From Leishmania donovani (Eukaryota > Euglenozoa > Kinetoplastea > Trypanosomatida > Trypanosomatidae): DNA of 64,000 bases. The stretch's first letter is position 1. The number at the start of each line of letters is the position of its first letter. The stretch covers positions 92,414 through 156,413 of the forward strand of contig NC_018252.1 of assembly GCF_000227135.1 (NCBI RefSeq). Direction: 5' to 3'. Both the position numbers and the translations under genes were made by a program. The notes beneath the pieces were generated by a model. The model ran no database searches, had not been told where the DNA came from, and was given only the letters and a program-made list of their open reading frames with translations. This document shows, one piece after another, positions 28,010 through 38,139 of the stretch.

Positions 28010-31000
28010 TCAGAACTCGTGGTACGGGCGGATGGTGACCGCCGAGGACTGGTCCGTTCTACTTGAGTCGTCTGCTCCGCTCACAGGGTCGTCGAGGACG
28101 CGCACCGCAACCGTATTCGACGACACCTTCCCCGAGGAACGGTGCTGCTCTTGTGCTGTAGAGCTGAACGACTGTGAGCTGCTGTGCACGTAGCGCACGC
28201 TGCTGCCACCGTTGCAGCCTCCAGTGTTGGCACCTGCCGGCCTCCCGTAGGGCCCCAGATGGATGGTCCCAGTTGATGAAAGTGAGTGGACATGCGCAGG
28301 TGGACGCGGCGGGTCAATGCCTATCGGCACCAAGTTGCTGCAGTCGTTTGGCGCTGAGCTGTAGTCGCGCCGCTGCGGTTGCGACACTGGAGAGGGAAGA
28401 TGGTGAGGCGGCGCGTAGGGCTGCGGCTGCCTCCACGTCAGGGTCTGACGGTGGTAGAGATGTCCTGGCTCTCTGGCGCACAGAGGCGAAGCACCGTCAA
28501 TGGCGGAAGGGGACGCTGCGGTGCCCGCAGACCGACGCCGCACGCCGCTGCGCGACGGCCGCATGTTCTCTACCGACTGGTAGTAGGTCTCGCTCTCTTG
28601 GCGAATATGAGAGAAGTGGTGCTCCTCAAGCGACGCGTCGTTTTGCCGCGGTGCATCTGGCTTCCCCGTTTGAGCAGCCGCGCGCAAGCAAGACGAGTCT
28701 CGAGAACGTTGATGCGAAGGCGCCCATGTGTCTGGCTGTCCCACATCATCAAGGACCTGCAACCCGCCGTCCATAGACTGTGCGACCGACGCCGTGCCCG
28801 GCGCAGCTGTCACGATTGACGCTTGAAGAGCTTCCGTCTCAGCAAGAGGCAGACAATTGGTGACGCCGACCCCGTGCAGCGGGTTGAGGTGGATGGAGCT
28901 GCCCGTCCGGCTGCACGGCGAGTTGGATCCTTTCACGTAGCGCACCGGGTCGTCGCCGGCGCAGCCACGGATGGCCGAGTCGCTCGGTCTCCGCAGCAGG
29001 TCCAAAGGCGCAGCGGTGCGATCTGCGTGCAGAGAAACATAGCAAGAGGGTTCACTACCACTCCCTGGGCGGGGACCAGCAGAAGCGACCGCAGGGAAGC
29101 CATCAAGCGGCAGATGAGGCTCGAACCCAATAGGCGTCAATGATGGTAACGGTAGCTGGGTCTGGGATAGCTGCGCTGACGTCGAAGACGTGCCAGCAGG
29201 AAGGGAGTGCGACCTGATGCCTTCCGCTTCGGACAGGGGCGGTGCAGGAGCCGTTACTTGCGGATTCACGAAGGTGGTTGGGGTGTGCTGCCGCACCTGC
29301 TTCTGGTCTGTCGAGGATGCGCGCTTCGGCGCCAAGCAGTGTGACGGTTCGCACTGAGGGGAGCCGTCGAGCTTCGATGAGGCCATCTCGTCGATGCTGA
29401 CGTGCAAGACGCCCTGCGACTCGGACTTGAGGGTGGGATGGCTGGCGTGGCGGTGTACCATCGGATGAATGAGCTGCGGCTCCATCGGCGAGGAAGAGGG
29501 TGCGCTCGAGAGTGTCGTGTCTACCCCGCCTTGGTCGCCGCGTGGTGTAGAGAGCAGGGATTGCCCAGACGGCGTCACGGCTGCCGTGGGAGACGTCGCT
29601 GCGCACCGTTCGCCATGCTCGTGTGTGGCTGGTTGCGACAGCGTCTTCTGCCCTCCATCCTCGGACGGCCCGACGGTGTTGATTGGAGTTGATGCGGGCA
29701 CCGGCTCGGTTGCGACTGGCATGTCCTTCAGTTGGCCTGAGAGGGAGCGCACAAACTCCTCCAGGCGCTGGCCGCCGTCGATAGGAAACACACGAATCTC
29801 CCGCATGGAGTGCGGGTTGCGATACATCTCCGTGAGCTGGGTCTTAATGCTGGTCAGCATGCCGAGCAGCTCTCTCTCATGCTGCTGCACAATCTTGAGT
29901 ACCGTGTTCAGCAGCTCCTCCTTGCTCCGGCTGATGTGCAGCAGCAGCTCTTCCTTCGAAAGACCGCGGGAACGACGCATGTTCAGCAGTTCTACCCAAA
30001 CGGCGTCGATCTCCCGCTTGGTGAAGTCTCTGAAGTTGGCATACTCGCGCTTACGCACGAACTGACAGGTGGGCAGCAGCACCTCGGACAAGGTGGTGCC
30101 GCGACTGGGAAACGGCTTCTTCACGGCACTCTCTCTCGAATTCGACTTCACAAGCGCGTCCGACGAGGTCACTGGCTTTGCCAGGATTGTGGCAGAGCCC
30201 GTGGTGGCCGGTCGCATCCGCACTGAGACCGGCGACGTAACGCCTAGCGTGTCCTGGCGCAAAATGAAAACCTCGCCGGTCGACTTGCCGGGAACCTCGA
30301 CGAGGTTATCTTCCGGTGCCGCGGCGGCGTCCGCAGAGAGACTAGTGTGGCTCTTAGCCTTCTGCGGTGGGTAAGATATGGTAAAAGCAACAGTGTCGCT
30401 AACGCCATGTTCATCCTCCTCTGCCTCATGTGCTGCAGCTTCGTCCTCTGCCTCATGTGTCGCGGCTCCCTCCTCCTTGACGACGCGCTTCTTGAAGAGC
30501 ACCGAGCGTGATGGCGTGGCCTTCGTGGAGAACGGCGCTGCCATCGGCTTTTTGATTTTCTTCGAGGGTGGCGACGACTGTAAAGATTGCCCTTGCTCCC
30601 CAGGTACTGTAGCTGCTTGCATGGCCTTCAGCTCTCCCAACTGCATCTGCAGCGAGTCTTCGAGCTTGTCGACCACCTGGAGGTCAAGCGGAAGCTCTTT
30701 GGCCGCGTGCACGCTTTCGTCCTGCGCCGACTCTGTAGCCTTAACGTGCGTTGCTGCCTCTCGCGCGGCCGACCTAGCCTCCCCGGATGTGTCATCGTCC
30801 TGGGCGGCAGCGGCTGCTGCAGTGCTCGTTGGTGACGCGCTGTCCCACTGGGTTGCGCTCGCCGATTTGCTGAAGTCTTGCGCCTGCGCAATGCGCAGTC
30901 GCTGCAAGGAGGCCCGCAGCCCTTTGATGTCCTCCTCATGCTGCCGCAGACGCTCGCTATGTTCATCGCTGGCCCTGCAGATTTCCTCCGCCTTCGCCGC

Positions 31001-32842
31001 CGCGGAGCTGGCGCGCGACGTCTTTGCCGAGATCGACGACCACGGCGCCGCAATGGCGGCGGTTGCTGCAGTCCTGATCTGCTCTGGCGATGCCTTGCGG
31101 GCATCTGCCTGCACCGCCGATACTTGATTCAGGGGCACTCGAGAGGGGGAACCTGCAACGGGAGTTGTCACAGCAGAGGTGACGGCATTGGCGGCAGCTG
31201 AATCGCGAAAGGGGCTTTCCTCCGGAGCTATTCTGGTGGCTATGGCTGACGTGATCGGCTCTTGGGCTGCGCGAAGCCGCCCGATGCGGAGATCGTCGAT
31301 CGTGCGCCAGACGTCTGTGTTCCGCTCCGCCAACGCGCAGAGCTCCACGCGCACGGCGCTCTCCAGCATCATCAGCTGCTTCTGGATATCATTCAAGCTG
31401 CGCTGTGTCAAAAACATGTTCTTGGCATCCTCCCAGAGCCTCCCCAAACCACGATTCACCTCCGCGCGGAGCATCTCCCGGTCTTGGTTTATCGTGTGCG
31501 ACGCCGCGATGACGTTGATGCGCTCCAGTAGGTCGGAGTGCGCGGATCGCACCGCAGCCTCGAAAACGTGCTTCAACTGTGTCACATCCTTGTCGACGTG
31601 CGATACGAACGTCCTCAGATAGTCCTGCGTAGAGGCGTAGTCGTCGGCGATGCGGCTCATGCGCTGCTCCTGTATGCTCAGTGCGTGGTGCGCCTGCTGG
31701 AGTGGCTTTAAACAATTCTCCTGCACAGTTGTTGTCAGCGCCGTCAAATCACGGCGTAGTTTATCAGTTGCAGCAACAAAAAGATCCTGTACACCGCCGA
31801 TCTGGGACTGCAACGCTTGATCACCCGCTGTTGCACGGTGCTGTGTGGCAGCCACATCCTCGCGCATCTTGACGCTGAGGTCGGTGACGCTCGCCCGCCA
31901 GTTGAGGTCCACGGTCTCTAGCTGACTGTCGTGCTTGGCGAGCTCCTGCAGGATTGCCTGGTGCGCTGTTTCCTGCCGTTTGTCCAGCATCTGGCTGTGT
32001 TGCGCTACCTGTGCCACCTCGCGCGCCAGCCCGTTCGTGGCAGCCTGGACCATCTCGCTCAAACTGAACTCCAGCTCGCCAACGCGGCGCCGCAAGTCGC
32101 TGACGTTGGCCTGCTCAGTGTTGTGTAGCTGATTCATGTCAAGGCGCGTACGCTGGTCGAGAGACTCGAGTTTCTGGTTGATGCGCTGCACTGCGCCCTC
32201 CAGATCACCGCGCTGCTGAGCACCGGCGCTCTGCACATCACCAGAAAGGGACCCGTGCACGTCGCGCAGTGCATCGCGCATGGCGCTCTCTAGGTTGTCG
32301 CTTCGCTGGCGCTGCGCGGCGACCTCGGCGCTCATCTGTTGCTGCAGCGCCAGTAGATTAGCATGGTTGCGAGCTTCGATGGCCTGCGTCGCGTTCGCCA
32401 GGCTCTGCAGCTGCGCTTGAATCGCGCGCATTGCTTCAGCAGATGCGGCCTCACCGGTTTGCGCGCGCTGGTGCGCGCCATTGGCGTCCGCCTGGAGACG
32501 CTGCTCCATTCCACGGAACGCCGCATCGTGTTTGTCGCTGACGCCGCGCAACGCCACGCCGTGCCCCTGGACCTCAGCCTGCAGCGCACTGAGACGATCG
32601 TCGTGATTTCGCAAAAGCGTCTGCATCTGATTGACGGCCTCCGCGGTGGCGCCGCCGCGATCGCTGAGGAGCGCGTACACTTGCTGCTGCGCCTGCTCGC
32701 GGTTGTGCGACTCCGCCGCGGCGTGCTGCTCCACATCGCGCAGCCGCTGCAGCACCGCGCTGATCGTTTGCTCCTGCTGCCGGATGATGTCCTCCAAGGA
32801 CAGCAACCGCTGCGTCAGGGAATGGACGCCCTCGCCACTCAT
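28010..32842 (-). CDS. Large coiled-coil protein (1610 residues), probably cytoskeletal or flagellar
   Basis: The ATG at 32840-32842 is the first ATG of the frame (MSGEGVHSLTQRLLSLEDII). Residues 1-530 are an almost unbroken series of heptads rich in Gln, Ala, Leu, Asp and Arg, with few Pro. Repeated QALQSQIGGV and MEQRLQA-like units suggest tandem coil segments separated by short breaks. Residues 530-915 are Ala/Ser/Glu-rich and mixed. A conserved-looking globular or helical block follows at about 920-1040 (ANFRDFTKREIDAVWVELLNMRR, then SKEELLNTVLKIVQQHERELL). The rest, to 1610, is Ser/Pro/His/Gln-rich and likely disordered. There are no signal peptide, membrane span or enzyme motifs. A structural role in the flagellum, attachment zone or cell cortex is plausible from architecture alone; no named family is claimed. 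Confidence 0.82.
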   Translation of the reverse strand: MSGEGVHSLTQRLLSLEDIIRQQEQTISAVLQRLRDVEQHAAAESHNREQAQQQVYALLSDRGGATAEAVNQMQTLLRNHDDRLSALQAEVQGHGVALRGVSDKHDAAFRGMEQRLQADANGAHQRAQTGEAASAEAMRAIQAQLQSLANATQAIEARNHANLLALQQQMSAEVAAQRQRSDNLESAMRDALRDVHGSLSGDVQSAGAQQRGDLEGAVQRINQKLESLDQRTRLDMNQLHNTEQANVSDLRRRVGELEFSLSEMVQAATNGLAREVAQVAQHSQMLDKRQETAHQAILQELAKHDSQLETVDLNWRASVTDLSVKMREDVAATQHRATAGDQALQSQIGGVQDLFVAATDKLRRDLTALTTTVQENCLKPLQQAHHALSIQEQRMSRIADDYASTQDYLRTFVSHVDKDVTQLKHVFEAAVRSAHSDLLERINVIAASHTINQDREMLRAEVNRGLGRLWEDAKNMFLTQRSLNDIQKQLMMLESAVRVELCALAERNTDVWRTIDDLRIGRLRAAQEPITSAIATRIAPEESPFRDSAAANAVTSAVTTPVAGSPSRVPLNQVSAVQADARKASPEQIRTAATAAIAAPWSSISAKTSRASSAAAKAEEICRASDEHSERLRQHEEDIKGLRASLQRLRIAQAQDFSKSASATQWDSASPTSTAAAAAAQDDDTSGEARSAAREAATHVKATESAQDESVHAAKELPLDLQVVDKLEDSLQMQLGELKAMQAATVPGEQGQSLQSSPPSKKIKKPMAAPFSTKATPSRSVLFKKRVVKEEGAATHEAEDEAAAHEAEEDEHGVSDTVAFTISYPPQKAKSHTSLSADAAAAPEDNLVEVPGKSTGEVFILRQDTLGVTSPVSVRMRPATTGSATILAKPVTSSDALVKSNSRESAVKKPFPSRGTTLSEVLLPTCQFVRKREYANFRDFTKREIDAVWVELLNMRRSRGLSKEELLLHISRSKEELLNTVLKIVQQHERELLGMLTSIKTQLTEMYRNPHSMREIRVFPIDGGQRLEEFVRSLSGQLKDMPVATEPVPASTPINTVGPSEDGGQKTLSQPATHEHGERCAATSPTAAVTPSGQSLLSTPRGDQGGVDTTLSSAPSSSPMEPQLIHPMVHRHASHPTLKSESQGVLHVSIDEMASSKLDGSPQCEPSHCLAPKRASSTDQKQVRQHTPTTFVNPQVTAPAPPLSEAEGIRSHSLPAGTSSTSAQLSQTQLPLPSLTPIGFEPHLPLDGFPAVASAGPRPGSGSEPSCYVSLHADRTAAPLDLLRRPSDSAIRGCAGDDPVRYVKGSNSPCSRTGSSIHLNPLHGVGVTNCLPLAETEALQASIVTAAPGTASVAQSMDGGLQVLDDVGQPDTWAPSHQRSRDSSCLRAAAQTGKPDAPRQNDASLEEHHFSHIRQESETYYQSVENMRPSRSGVRRRSAGTAASPSAIDGASPLCAREPGHLYHRQTLTWRQPQPYAPPHHLPSPVSQPQRRDYSSAPNDCSNLVPIGIDPPRPPAHVHSLSSTGTIHLGPYGRPAGANTGGCNGGSSVRYVHSSSQSFSSTAQEQHRSSGKVSSNTVAVRVLDDPVSGADDSSRTDQSSAVTIRPYHEF

Positions 32843-34171
32843 TACGATCGTTTTTTTGTTTCGTGCGCGTGTGCGTGTCTGTGTGGTCGGCTGGACCAAG
32901 ATGAGAGCCACCACCAGAGGAGCACACGCGCGCAGACGTGAGGGGGGAGGCAGGTAATGGCGCTGCGCCAGGCACCAAGCAGAGGTGCACAGTCTATGGG
33001 TGTCGAAGTGGATGACAGATAGAAACAAGAGAGAGCGAAAAAGAAGGAGGCTCGAACGACGTGCAGTGTACGGCGCCACAGCTGCTGGGTTCGCGTGTCT
33101 AAGCGGTGGGCGTACCTGTGTGTGCGTTTTGTGTGTGTGTGTGTGTTTATGCGTGGAGATGTAGGGGGAGGACGAGACGGAAGCTACGACTTGCGCACCG
33201 CTAGGCGCTGGTGCCCCTCCTCCCCCCTCCGTGTCTCGGCACTGCTACTTCTATTGCTGCGAGGGAGGAGAGGGGCGTGCCGCACGCTAGGAGGACCGCG
33301 CAGGGTAGCCCTGTGCAATTGGTGGGTCACTCGGCGTGTGCGCGTGTGTGCGTCTGTGAGTGTACGCGTACGTACGTCTCTATGTGCGTGCGTGCGAATG
33401 GCTGCTAATGCGTGTGTGCACCTGCGCGCATCCGTTGCCGTGGCCACGGTCCACCACACAACATGATGCGGGGGATAGAGCTCAAGTGAAAGAGACGTGA
33501 AGAGGTCAGCATGAAGAAGGCAAGAGACAGAGATGTTTGAGAAACGCATGCTTCACGTATGCGAGGCCACGATGACCCACACACACACACACACCGAGCG
33601 TGGCGGTAAAGGTGATACCACTCGTGAAGGGGCGGCGTTTGGGGGCGGGGGGTGAGCGTGTGGAGCCACTCGGAGGAGATAACGCCTCGAATGCAGACGC
33701 GATGTTGATATGCAACACGAATGCAGAATGGTGTAGCGAAGTCATGCGCCCCTCCCTCCCTACCCCGTTCTGCCTCGTGTTGCGCTGGCGGGATGGTGCT
33801 TCTTTGTTCGTTTAACGATGATGTGCGCCCTTGGCCGTCCAATGGTTATGCGCTCCTCGGAAGATACCGCGGCCCTTCCATTCCGCTTTCTCCGTCCGTC
33901 TGTCTGTCTGCGTCTCCGTATACACGACGCAAGCGCACAGAAACGTGCTTCGGTGTGCTTGTCCTACCACTCCACCAGCACGACAGACAGACGCGCACAC
34001 CCACACACACGCACAGGAAGAGAAAGAGAAAGGGGAGAGGGGGGGGGAGGCGAGGCGAGGCGAGGAGGATATAAAAGAAAAAGTGCAAGGCCGGCGCGTT
34101 ACACAGCCACAAACCTCGATTAGTTATCCGTTGGCGTGCTCATCAACACCTCAGCAGAGGAAGCACAGCAC
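32843..34171. other. Intergenic spacer
   Basis: No gene seen. GT-rich runs lie near 33130-33147 and 33340-33420, a CA run near 33580-33596, and purine-rich plus sequence from 34015 to 34085. Confidence 0.65.
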
Positions 34172-37100
34172 TCACTCGACGCGCATGCGCTTTGCCAGCG
34201 GCGGCTCCTCCCTCCGCCCTTCACCGTGATGCACGAATGGCGGAAGCGAGGTCAGCACGTTCGGGGCAAGACCGCGGATGACGTAGTCGATGTAGTACGT
34301 GCGCCGGAGCAGGTCGTGCTGGCGCTGGCTGTGCTTGCGCGTGTAAGCCAGCAGCGGCTCGATCAGCGACGCCATTGACGGCACCTGCGCGACAGCCTCA
34401 AAGTGGCGTGAGGAGATAAGCACGTAGAGCACCAGAGTAGCCACCGTGCAATGACGGCTGTTCGTGATCCACTCTCGCGTGTACTGCAGCAGCCGCGTCA
34501 TCTGCTCCGCATCAAGGGCGGGCAGAAGCTCGCCGCGAAGCGTGTTCTCGCACTGGCGTGCGTCCTTGGCGCACCAGCGCACGAGCACTTGGCGGAGATG
34601 ACGCGGGTGACTCAGTCGCAGGGCCAGCATAAACGCCTCTGAGAACTCGCCCTTGCGAAGGGCGTTGGAGAGCGCCTGCTCTTGCAGGATCATCTGGTGC
34701 CGGTCTTCCTTGACGCGGGCCACCTCCTCAGCGGTGTAGTCCTCGGTCGCGATCAACACGCCGTCGGCGGCACCGGAGTAGAAGATTGTCTCGCCCGAGG
34801 AGGGGCGCTCCTCGACCGCCAAGGCCCATATCTTCTCCGTGTGCGCCTCCGCCGCCCAGACCGACTCCGAGGACGCGATGGCCCACACACGCAGCACGCC
34901 CTCCGCGTTGCTCGTGACAATCTGCGTGCCGTTGTTGAAGAAGCCCACCTGCAGTACTGAGGTGCGGTCCACCTGCATCGACTTCAGGCACGTCAGCGAC
35001 ACAAGCGACCACAGCCTCACTGATCCGTCATTCGAGGCCGATGCCAGAACGCGATCGACCGGCGAGAAGGCAAGGGATGAGATGCCACGCCGATGCCCCT
35101 TCAAGGAGGCCTCGCGGTACATCTTCTTGCCTGTGATGTTCCACACATTCACCGACTTATCCTTGCCGCCAGTCGCGACGTACTGGTCGTTGGGCGCAAC
35201 AGCCACGGTGTAGATAGGGCCCGTGTGGGCCGCGTTCACGCCGCTTCGGTGCTGTATCTCCTCCACGCGGGACCGCGGCTGCTTTGCCGACACACGCTCC
35301 GCCAGAGGGACGCCGATGTCCCACATGCGCACATTCTCGTCGCTGGAAACAGAGAAGAGCAGCAGGTAGGTGTCCGTCTGCCTCCCGTTGAAAGATAGCG
35401 ATGTCACCTCCGCTGTGTGCCCGCCAACACCGCGCACGACCGTCTCGCAGCTCTCGGTCGACCACACGCGCACCTCCTTGTCCTTGGCCCCGGTGGCGAT
35501 CCACGCCCCGTTACTGCTCACGGCGCAGCAGAGCACCACGTCACTGTGGCCGCGCAGAGTCTTCGAGGAGACGCAACCATCCGAGGCGTACAGGCGCACA
35601 TCCTTGCTGTTGGTTACCACAGCCCGGTGCAGCGGCGAGGCCTCAGGAAACAGCTTCACGTCGAGCAGCTGATCGAGAAAGCCGACAACCGTGCGAGTCA
35701 CCTCGTACTGGCTGCACTCCGCCGACGAGGGGCACAGGTGCTGAATGCTGAATCCTGCGTCGCCAACGTACAAGGAGGAGGTGTCCGGCGCGTGCGGCGC
35801 GTCCTGCACCACAGAGTCGCGCAGGCGGCGCATGTTCGTGCCCTTTGGCACGCCGGCCACAAGCAGAGAGCGCACAAACGCTTCCTCGGCGCCGTCCTCG
35901 GCGTCCGCGGACGGCGGCTTTGGAAGCCGGCGCACAAGCTGTACCGCCTCGTCCTCGCTCACGCGGTAGGTGCTGACCACGCCGTCCATGGCGCCAACGT
36001 GAAGTAGCCCGGCGCTCTCGAAGGCGGCGCTCGACACGTGCTCTTTCACTGCAATCGCGCGCACCTCCTTCAGCTCCGTCGATTTGCGGTTCTCGCTGAA
36101 CATCATCTTGTTGAGAGCGAGACGGCGATCCCTGGCGATCGAGTAGACGTGTGTGAGCGCGTCATTGAAGATCATGGACTCGACCGCCTGCACGTGCGGG
36201 CGCCCTGCCGCCACTATCCGCTTTGCCACAAAGTCGAAGACGGTGACGTGTCCCTCGAAGGAGCCGACGGCGAGGTAGGCCTCGCTGGGGTCGAGGCAGA
36301 CGCTCTGCACGAGGGAGCTGTGGGCACACACCAAGTTGTGCGTGAGGTGATGGTGAAAAACGTTCCACACCTTCACGCTGCCATCCGTGGCACCCGAGAC
36401 GAGGTAGGTGCCACTCTGGGAAAAGTGCACGACCGAGATGGCATGCTGCGCCGCCGTCCAGTTTCGCTGCAGCTCGATCGAGTACTGCACAAGGGTGCCG
36501 CTAGCTGTTGCCGCGCCGACTACATCCGCATCATCGCCTTCCGCCCCTGCAGCGTTGCCTTTCTCAGAAGCGGCGTCGGCAGCGACACCCTTCTCCGCTG
36601 AAGGAGAGGGCGAGGGCGAGGCCGGCGACTCGACGCGGGCGTCAACGCGCAACACGTAGACCTGCAGAGAGCGCGTGCCAACCGCAACGTAGCTGCCAGC
36701 CGGTGCAGCAAGCTCCCTGTCGCCTTGAGAGGCAGCCGCGTCGCTTGAGGACGCCGCCACGGACGGCACGGCCACCTTCTTCTCCGCTTGGCCAGCGTTC
36801 TCTTCGTCCTCCTCGATCGGCTTGACTGTCTTGCCGGCTCCGGCCTTCTTCTTGGGAGCCTTCTTCGTCGTGGCCGACTTTTCCGCAGCGCTGGCGTCGC
36901 GCTTCGCCCGCGCCTCTCCCTCATCTCCACTTGTGGCGTCTTTGCCGCCGTCATCCGACGCCTTGGGTACCGTCACGGCGTCAATGTGGAGAATCACATC
37001 CTCTACTGGCAACGTGTACCTGCACAGCACCTCTCCACTTGTTGCACGCACGACGTTCACGGTGTCGCCGCACGCCATGACGAGGCATTCCTCCGGAGCG

Positions 37101-37225
37101 GCCGACGTGGAAAGTGCGGACGACGCAGCGGGGTCTGACACTGGAAGCGCAAGAGAGGCCAACGCGCCGCCGCTGAAGATAGGCTCCTGCGTCCATCGCG
37201 TGCGGAAGCAGTTCTTCCCTTCCAT
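34172..37225 (-). CDS. UTP13: U3 snoRNP / SSU processome WD40 protein UTP13
   Basis: 1017 residues from the ATG at 37223-37225. The N-terminal half carries a first WD40 propeller, interrupted by Lys/Ala/Glu and Ser/Pro-rich inserts near residues 80-190 and 210-255. Good WD repeats include TDGSVKVWNVF, KDKEVRVWSTE, KDKSVNVWNIT and NDGSVRLWSL, each preceded by Gly-His and a Ser-rich strand. The last 155 residues are the all-helical Utp13 C-terminal domain: LQEQALSNALRKGEFSEAF, LALRLSHPRHLRQVL and later LLQYTREWITNSRHC. This domain separates UTP13/TBL3 from other WD40 proteins. In yeast it belongs to the UTP-B complex that joins nascent 18S pre-rRNA, in the nucleolus. The C-terminal Arg/Lys tail fits. 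BRF1 is the upstream neighbour and shares the polycistron only. A splice acceptor 7 bases before the ATG supports the start. Confidence 0.88.
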   Translation of the reverse strand: MEGKNCFRTRWTQEPIFSGGALASLALPVSDPAASSALSTSAAPEECLVMACGDTVNVVRATSGEVLCRYTLPVEDVILHIDAVTVPKASDDGGKDATSGDEGEARAKRDASAAEKSATTKKAPKKKAGAGKTVKPIEEDEENAGQAEKKVAVPSVAASSSDAAASQGDRELAAPAGSYVAVGTRSLQVYVLRVDARVESPASPSPSPSAEKGVAADAASEKGNAAGAEGDDADVVGAATASGTLVQYSIELQRNWTAAQHAISVVHFSQSGTYLVSGATDGSVKVWNVFHHHLTHNLVCAHSSLVQSVCLDPSEAYLAVGSFEGHVTVFDFVAKRIVAAGRPHVQAVESMIFNDALTHVYSIARDRRLALNKMMFSENRKSTELKEVRAIAVKEHVSSAAFESAGLLHVGAMDGVVSTYRVSEDEAVQLVRRLPKPPSADAEDGAEEAFVRSLLVAGVPKGTNMRRLRDSVVQDAPHAPDTSSLYVGDAGFSIQHLCPSSAECSQYEVTRTVVGFLDQLLDVKLFPEASPLHRAVVTNSKDVRLYASDGCVSSKTLRGHSDVVLCCAVSSNGAWIATGAKDKEVRVWSTESCETVVRGVGGHTAEVTSLSFNGRQTDTYLLLFSVSSDENVRMWDIGVPLAERVSAKQPRSRVEEIQHRSGVNAAHTGPIYTVAVAPNDQYVATGGKDKSVNVWNITGKKMYREASLKGHRRGISSLAFSPVDRVLASASNDGSVRLWSLVSLTCLKSMQVDRTSVLQVGFFNNGTQIVTSNAEGVLRVWAIASSESVWAAEAHTEKIWALAVEERPSSGETIFYSGAADGVLIATEDYTAEEVARVKEDRHQMILQEQALSNALRKGEFSEAFMLALRLSHPRHLRQVLVRWCAKDARQCENTLRGELLPALDAEQMTRLLQYTREWITNSRHCTVATLVLYVLISSRHFEAVAQVPSMASLIEPLLAYTRKHSQRQHDLLRRTYYIDYVIRGLAPNVLTSLPPFVHHGEGRREEPPLAKRMRVE

Positions 37226-37232
37226 TTTGGTA

Positions 37233-37234
37233 CT
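37233..37234 (-). promoter_or_regulatory. Candidate trans-splice acceptor for UTP13
   Basis: A 40-base C/T-rich run on the minus strand ends CTATCTACTGTTAG; the AG lies 7 bases before the ATG. Confidence 0.65.
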
Positions 37235-38139
37235 AACAGTAGATAGATGGGGAGCGTAAGTGGTAGAAAGAGGCAAGATGGCGCGCACACACCAGTAGAC
37301 CTCACAAGGGGTAAGGAACCAAAACAGAAAACAAGAGAGCTAGGTGTGTGCGGCAGTGACTGCGGCGGATGAGGAGAGGAATGATAGGAGATCGTCAGCG
37401 CCTGCAACAGACGACGTAAGTTCCGGTTTCGGGCCCCACACGAACGGCGTGAGTGGCTCTAGTAGGAGAGGGTGGGAGGAAAGCGGTTGCCGTAAACGAC
37501 ATGAAGACACAGACACACACACACGCGCACGCACCAAAATACAGGGAAGACAAGGAGAGGGACACAGGAGAAGAAGGTGTACACGAAAAGGAAGTGAGCA
37601 TGTGTGCGCCCGACGTGTAGGCGCAGAGGCACGTAACGACGTGGTGTCGAAGAAGCTTTCGTCGCTTAGGCGCGCACGAATGGGCGAGTCTCGACAAGTA
37701 AAAAGTGCCCCTCGTGTCGGATAGACAGCGCGTCATCAACTGTGCCACCAACACCTACCACCTCACTCTCCCTCCCCAACCTCCCAACGCCCTGGTCAAT
37801 CGTATACGTGTGCCTCTAAAAAAAAGGCGTGCACCGCTGAGGTCCATTTTTCTTTGTCGAGAGAGAGAGAGACAGCGCGGGACGACTTTGACCCTGCATC
37901 AATGAGAGCTGCCCTTACGGAACACATCATACACCGGAAGCCGCCCCGCCCCGCCAGTGGGCGGACGTGAGGACGCGCCGTCGTTGCTGCTCTCCCCTTT
38001 TTCTTCCGCGCCGGCCACGCACGCACACAAGCAAACACGCGAACGCGGTCACAACGGCCACGAGCAGAGGATGCAGGACAGCAAGGCTGTGCCGACCTCT
38101 GTGTACGCTGCTTCCCGCCCTACTCTGGCGGCGTATTTG
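37235..38139. other. Intergenic spacer
   Basis: It begins with the UTP13 pyrimidine tract. No gene seen; a CA run sits near 37512-37524. Confidence 0.65.

Noticed and set aside
29469..31127. Long plus-strand frames (198 and 249 codons) opposite the 1610-residue gene
   Set aside because: Antisense shadows of the GC-rich coding frame; Ser/Ala-rich and without independent features.
33040..33075. B-box-like GTTCGAGCC on the minus strand as a possible tRNA
   Set aside because: No acceptor, D or anticodon stem could be built around it.
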